Of a stretch of DNA of 64,000 nt, positions 59,121 through 64,000 are shown piece after piece. The translations under genes were made by a program, and so were the position numbers. This stretch comes from Drosophila pseudoobscura. Lineage: Eukaryota > Arthropoda > Insecta > Diptera > Drosophilidae. The number at the start of each line of letters is the position of its first letter. Within the stretch, counting starts at the first letter, position 1. Where the stretch lies: contig NC_046679.1 in the NCBI RefSeq assembly GCF_009870125.1, positions 30,442,001 through 30,506,000 of the forward strand, written 5' to 3'. The notes below the pieces were generated by a model. The model made no database searches, was not told the origin of the DNA, and saw only the letters and a list, made by a program, of their open reading frames with translations.

Positions 59121-62100
59121 CAAAAACACTAAACACGAGCTTCAGAGAGATGCCCCGAGAGCAGGCAACAATTTGTGCAAAAAATACGACTACGAGTACC
59201 AGTACGAGTAAATGTGGGGAAAAAAAGTAGAAACAGAGCGCAGAGCAGCGCAGCATGTTGCCTGACAGGAGAGGAGCAGGAACAAAAAGCCACCAACAGC
59301 AGTCGCCAAGACACAGGCAGCAGCAGCAACAATAATTAAAAGAAAAAATTTAATTGATGCATTAAAGAGCTGGCAACGTGTTTTCCAGCTCGGTTGGGTC
59401 CAGTTTTTTTTTTGTTTGTGGCCAAGAGATGAGTGCTGCTCTGCCGCTGTCTGCACTATTTTTAACTGGCAAAACAAACCTCCGGACTAGGATGAGAGAC
59501 CTCATTATGTGAGTGGCAGTCGTGGCATGTTGTTTCAAATATTTACATTAAAATTTTTAACATTGAGTCGGTCTCTGGTCTGTGGTCTCTGGTCTTGGGC
59601 GGTGGATCTCTCTTAAAGTTCTTCTAAACATTTCTCGAATGTTTCGAGTGGAGAGAATGGATAAAAACAAATGACTTGCGAAACGAACTTGAAAGTTGTC
59701 TCCGTCTCCTCTCCACTGGGCGGATCATCTGATACTTCCGCATCAATAGTGCGAGTGCTACGGCACTCTGATAGAAAGACAACAGCCGCCTAAAAAACAA
59801 TCAAAGGACAGCTGCCACTCCACCCAAAGTTTGCCCCTGCCCTATCATTATGTTCTTTATACACAGGACATGACTTTGTCTAAGATAAATTGAATTAGAG
59901 ACGCCAAACGCGCACAATTCATCATCCGAGCAGAGCACATGATAGATAGTTGTTGGAGGGATGTGTGCGTATAGACCTTAAAAAAGAACCGAAGGACGAG
60001 GACGAACGCCGAAACCGAATCCCCTGCCGACAAATACTCGTAGTAGGAGTAGACATTTTAATTTCCCAAAAATAGTTTGCCAGATGAATGGATGCTTCCT
60101 TGAGGGGTTTGTCTGCTCCTTTTGTGCGTTGCGTTCTTAAGTGCCAGGGGAAACTGGAGCAGGAGCAGGAGCCGGGCAGGAGGCAGCGCGTTCTCATTTT
60201 TTTTGTGAAGGATGAGCCTTAAGCCGCTCTACAGATGCGTAGGCTGCGTGGAAGAAAGGAGTAGCGCAGATCTAGAGTTTTCCCCCTTCTAATCCTTTTT
60301 CTTTTTCCCTTTTTTGGTCTATTTTTTCAAGGTGTGGCCACGCAATCTGGCCTGCTTATTGTCTTGATTTATGGTTCGGGAGGGGGCAGCATCTTGGCCG
60401 GCTTAAAGAGCAAAAGAAAAGGATTTAAGTCGGGCTTCTTGCGGCTTATTAGTTGCGCTGGCTTAAATCACATGAATGGTTTTTGGGCTGGGCCTGCTGC
60501 GGCACACGGAAGCAGCTGCTGCTGCTCTTTAATCCTCATCTCTGGACTCAGGACTTTCTTGGGGTACGATTTTCTTCCACCTTCCGCTTGACTCGGGGGC
60601 CAGGATCAGAGCCAGAGCCAGCGAGACGAACCAGTTAACAACTGTCGCCAATGTGGCAGGCAGGCAGTCAGGCCCAACCTGCTGGCGGCTTTTCAACAAT
60701 TTTCTTTTCCTGCAACGACCACAAACTGCAGACGACATCGATTGAAATGCTGTTTGTGATTTTTAATTGAGAAAAAAACCGATAAAGGAAGGACGATCAG
60801 TGATCGAATCATTGATACTCTTGCTGATTGATTGTTTCTATGGTGGAAGTATGATTTAGTCATCGAATTCATGTACAATTTGGCAACACTCTGGGCAAAC
60901 TATAGCCTGTATTTCTGATACTATCTGGGCAGTTCCTACTCTAGAGTACCCTTTCCTCTAGGGTATCTACTGTCTGCTGCCCCTCGAGTGGAGTTCGGGT
61001 TGGCTGCTAATTAATAAAAGCACTGGGCCCCCCTCACTGACAGCCATTTGTGGGGGCAAGGGCAACAACAACTTGCTACTTGGGGCAGCCCGACGCACTG
61101 CCGCCGCCGCCGCAGATGCCACTCGGCATAAATGCACACTTTTAGCATTTCTCGGATTCCCCAACTGTGGCGCAAAACGTGCAGCCTTATGACAGTTCCC
61201 CAATGTCGCCATTTGGCCGACGACGACGACGAACCAGGGAAGGAAGATCCACAGAGGAGAGACTGCAGAAAGGAAAACGAGTTGCTGCTGCTGCTGGAAT
61301 ATTAAGAATTGTCATATTGAAAAGTCGGAGAGGATGCCAGAGGCAGTCAATGCCAACTGGTACGGAATATCACAGTAGTTGGGAATAGTGGGCCATGGAC
61401 TTACTGATGTTTGTATGCTCTCTCGCAAGATTGGAATAAAAAGGCAAGCATCAATGATATTCCGTCTTCAGCAGTCTCTTCATCTATTTGTGTAAGCCTC
61501 CTTTAAGGGAATTTTATCTACAATTTAACTGAATTTTCAGCTGGAAATAGACCACTCTAAATCCCTATTGCCGTCACTCATTGTAGAGTATGTTCCTACA
61601 ATTCCCGCCCAACGGGTTTTATTGACTATATTTGTATGGATTTCTGTATATTTTCGAGATGGCGTGTCCTGTTCAATATATTTGGAGGCCGCCAATAAGG
61701 CTGCTTCCCTCACATATGTATTACTTCTACAAAATTATTATAATCTTTGTATGTGGAGGAATCATGCCCCGTAACTAATTGCCAAAAGGTTTTCCCACCG
61801 ACTTTTTCTAGTTTTTCCTTAATTTAATTACAAGTTTTATTTGGCTGCGTTCCTGTGGTCCCATCTTCGGTGTTGATTACCACTGACATTTGTTTTCGAA
61901 AGATTTTTATTACACATCTAATTTGGTGGGGTCTTTTGTTTCCAGTCTTCAGACTTCAATTATTTCAACGGCTGATGCGTGAATACATCAGCAGTATCGC
62001 ATCTCCAGGGGTCTCTAATGCGGAACAAGTGTCAACGGAAACGCTTTAACAGTTTTACAAGTTTATTAATTTATGATTGCAAAATGTAATAAAATTTGGG

Positions 62101-62235
62101 TACTACCTGCTAATTAACAAAACATTGGAGGGGAAAGTCTACATTGTAGCAGTCTGTGAACAAATTGTTTTGTCCAAAAATATTTTTGAAAACTGGAATA
62201 AATTAAACTGTGATCATGTCTTGGGCTGGAGGATA

Positions 62236-62799
62236 ATGGACGAATTGGATTCAATGGATGCGGTGCGTTTCAAACACAGAGCGCGCAAGGCCCATCTCGT
62301 TTTGGATCCGGATGGCTTCGAACTGTTTTATTTTACCCAAAGAACGACAACATGGAAGGACTGGTTCCGGGATTTGCTGAAACCCATTCCGCAGAAGGTG
62401 GGCAATCTATACGATCACTTAGATCATCTGGTCGTTATAGTCGAGCCGGGTAAAAACGACGAATTCGATTGGCTGGAAATATTCGATGAGAAAAGATCGC
62501 ACATTGCAACCGTCGAGCATCACCGTCGACATCGCGAACACGTGTTCGATTATAAGAATCCAAAAGGGAATTTAGTGTACAAAATTAGGGATACAGCATA
62601 CAATCCATATTACAAAATCTATGCACCCGACGACGAAACAGAAATCGGAGGAATGGACCCCATAACGATGCTGGACCCTATCTCATTGATTTCCAGACCC
62701 ACCCAATTCAAGTTTCCAGCCGGCATCGATCTGAAAACCAAAGTGGGCCTAATCGTTACGGTGGTGTACATCTATCAGACCTTGAAAGGAAAAAAATAG
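62236..62799 (+). CDS. Divergent phospholipid-scramblase-like protein (shortened)
   Basis: An intronless frame of 187 residues starts at the first in-frame ATG, which has A at -3. The frame is open further upstream, but only with non-ATG codons and AT-rich, non-coding-like sequence. Blocks correspond in order to the scramblase/LURP-one (tubby C-terminal-like) fold: AHLVLDPDGFELFYFTQRT (about 19-37), FDWLEIFDEKRSHIATVEHH (about 78-97), GNLVYKIRDTAYNPYYKIY (about 109-127) and a C-terminal FKFPAGIDLKTK followed by a hydrophobic segment VGLIVTVVYIYQTL (about 171-184), the usual scramblase ending. Compared with animal scramblases it lacks the cysteine-rich palmitoylation segment, contains no cysteine at all, and is missing about 45 residues before the last helix, where the calcium-binding loop lies. 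Scrambling activity is therefore doubtful. It converges with the AT-hook gene on the other strand. Family assignment is by eye. Confidence 0.72.
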   Translation: MDELDSMDAVRFKHRARKAHLVLDPDGFELFYFTQRTTTWKDWFRDLLKPIPQKVGNLYDHLDHLVVIVEPGKNDEFDWLEIFDEKRSHIATVEHHRRHREHVFDYKNPKGNLVYKIRDTAYNPYYKIYAPDDETEIGGMDPITMLDPISLISRPTQFKFPAGIDLKTKVGLIVTVVYIYQTLKGKK

Positions 62800-62808
62800 T
62801 CCAAAGAT

Positions 62809-62814
62809 ATTAAA
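62809..62814 (+). terminator. Possible polyadenylation signal ATTAAA of the scramblase-like gene
   Basis: ATTAAA, the most common variant of AATAAA, lies 10 bases after the stop codon. It would give a very short 3' untranslated region that reaches into the 3' end of the opposite gene. Confidence 0.4.
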
Positions 62815-62819
62815 CAGTA

Positions 62820-62864
62820 TTTATTTTTATTTCGGAATTTCCATCGATTGTTCTTTTATTTATT
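62820..62864 (-). terminator. AATAAA polyadenylation signals of the AT-hook gene
   Basis: On the minus strand AATAAA occurs at 62860-62855 (inside AATAAATAAA), 62831-62826 and 62825-62820, which is 8 to 48 bases after the stop codon of the AT-hook exon. The transcript end is therefore expected within the short spacer to the convergent gene or just inside that gene. Confidence 0.5.
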
Positions 62865-62867
62865 CAC

Positions 62868-63124
62868 TCATCCAATATTTCCAGGCGGCTTGGCCGTGGC
62901 TTGTGTGGCAGTCTCGGCTGGGACTTGACCTGGTGGCAGGGCCTCTGGACTGCGGCCCAGTGGCACCAGCAAAGGACCCATCGGCCGGCGGGCGCGTGGG
63001 GCGCCGCGTGTCCCTCGACTGATGGGTGCCGCTGTCTTGGATCGGGGTCGTCCTGGTCCGCGCTTGACGGCTCCAGTGGGGGATACTGCTTGCATCGTAG
63101 GGTTCTGCTGGTGTATGGGGAGAT
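62868..63124 (-). CDS. Last exon of an AT-hook protein gene (partial)
   Basis: A minus-strand exon follows a strong acceptor (TTCTTCTCCCAAACAG, ending at 63125) and runs to a TGA at 62870-62868. It encodes 84 residues in a frame that needs one base from the previous exon. The region KRGPGRPRSK (63065-63036) is a canonical AT-hook with the Gly-Arg-Pro core that sits in the minor groove of AT-rich DNA. RGAPRARRPMG just after it may be a degenerate second hook. The tail is rich in Pro, Ala and Gly with no other domain. AT-hooks occur in HMGA-like proteins and as accessory motifs in chromatin regulators; the rest of the gene is needed to decide. No upstream exon could be identified between 63,125 and 64,000. 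I cannot name the gene. Confidence 0.7.
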
Positions 63125-64000
63125 CTGTTTGGGAGAAGAAGAAATGGATCCACTTTAGTTATTTGATTTAAAGAAATTAAGGCATGTCTCTATCCCCCCA
63201 AACTTGTGCCTGGCAGGACATCCATTAATTGGACAGAGGATCAGAGGCATATTTCCACTAATTCCATGGGCATTTGCTGCCGCACGTTGTATCCTCTGCA
63301 AATCCTTGCATGCAATTGTGGTTTTTATAATTATGGTCCCACCCTCGGGGGACGGCGGGCGCTCCATGTTGCATGATAATTTATGCAACGTTGCGTATTT
63401 GCCAGTGCGATTATGTCTCCATTTTCGGGCCCACATGTTCCTGTCACGTGTACAACAATGCACCCTCATACCTCACACACCCCCCTTCCCTGCCACGGTG
63501 CATCGTCTGTACTGTCTGCGTCATTTAAGCGGATTTGTGTAATTATCATTTGTCGTACTCGTGCAACATTTTTGCCATATTTTCGCCTCGGTTTAAATCC
63601 CATTTGTTTGACTTTAAATACTGGACAGATGGAAAATTACTTTTCACAGAAAATTATGTATCAAAAGTTGCAACAATCTGTGCAACGTGATAAATGTTCT
63701 ACAAGAAGCATTAAGAGGCATATGTATCTATCGTTTTGAAGCCCAAACCAAAGGAAAGATGTCCCCACGAAGGGGGAAATATATCCCCAATGAAGAGGAG
63801 TGACATCTCCCCAAGAAAAGCCAAAGATAATGGCAGCCAGATGTAAATCTTTAGGCAAATATTTGCCTTGACTTGAAGCCGCATAAAAGGGGGAGAAAAT
63901 GCCAGGCAGTTTTTATCGGATATTTGTTTGATTTCTTTGGTAGAAAGGGCGGGCAATGAGGGGAGGGAGGGGTTTGAATATAATCCATTTCGGGAGTGCG
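63125..64000 (-). other. Probable intron of the AT-hook gene
   Basis: The DNA between the acceptor at 63125 and the right edge shows no further exon on the minus strand with a phase-1 GT donor that I could support. Open frames at 63,155-63,469 and 63,711-63,956 have no AT-hook or other domain. The region ends in GGGGA-rich sequence at 63,760-63,980. Confidence 0.5.

Larger units (their letters stand above)
54501..62235. other. Intergenic DNA, no gene supported
   Basis: The stretch holds a 12-base CTGGAGCTGAAG repeat at 55,978-56,024, CAT/CGT triplets at 56,286-56,310, CCTGG units at 59,057-59,120 and a 20-base perfect palindrome at 57974-57993. The open frames (for example 54,612-55,094, 55,925-56,389 and 58,201-58,494) are driven by CAG-rich or other simple DNA, or show no domain. 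The last 200 bases upstream of the scramblase-like gene are AT-rich and should hold its promoter and leader; no clear TATA box was found. Confidence 0.75.

Noticed and set aside
62077..62235. Upstream extension of the scramblase-like frame by 53 residues
   Set aside because: It begins at a TTG rather than an ATG, its codons are AT-rich and unlike the rest of the gene, and it has no similarity to the family.

Overview
The window is insect DNA, from a Drosophila species other than D. melanogaster (the exact species is not determined). The main anchor is the Notch ligand gene Delta (Dl), which runs on the minus strand from the left edge to about 16.6 kb. Four split exons join in phase to give residues 1-228 of Delta: signal peptide, MNNL domain and complete DSL domain. 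The EGF repeats, transmembrane segment and cytoplasmic tail lie beyond the left edge. Introns have GT/AG ends, short introns are about 60 bases, and CAG, GA and GATA microsatellites are frequent, all as expected for Drosophila.

Layout. 1-15,627 (minus): Dl coding exons 4, 3, 2 and 1, separated by introns of about 3.6, 3.8 and 6.5 kb. 15,628 to about 16,640: Dl 5' leader and a GA-rich, TATA-less promoter candidate. 16.6-46.5 kb: a gene-poor stretch in which I could support no gene; it alternates AT-rich blocks with GC-rich blocks full of simple repeats and holds several Su(H)-type sites. 46,490-46,739 (plus): a small two-exon gene with a 64-base intron, predicted to encode a 61-residue secreted peptide that I do not recognise. 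46.7-62.2 kb: again gene-poor. 62,236-62,799 (plus): an intronless, shortened phospholipid-scramblase-like protein. 62,868-63,124 (minus): the last exon of a gene with an AT-hook; it converges tail to tail with the scramblase-like gene, and the rest of it lies to the right.

How it fits together. The roughly 46 kb between the Dl start and the next convincing conserved gene, together with Dl's long introns, is the space where regulatory DNA for a developmentally patterned Notch ligand is expected. Scattered Su(H)-type sites, a purine-rich block in intron 1 and GA repeats at the promoter fit that reading but do not prove it. No tRNA, rRNA, CRISPR array, intact transposon or viral sequence was recognised. 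Most long open frames here are accidents of simple-sequence or pyrimidine-rich DNA and are left out.
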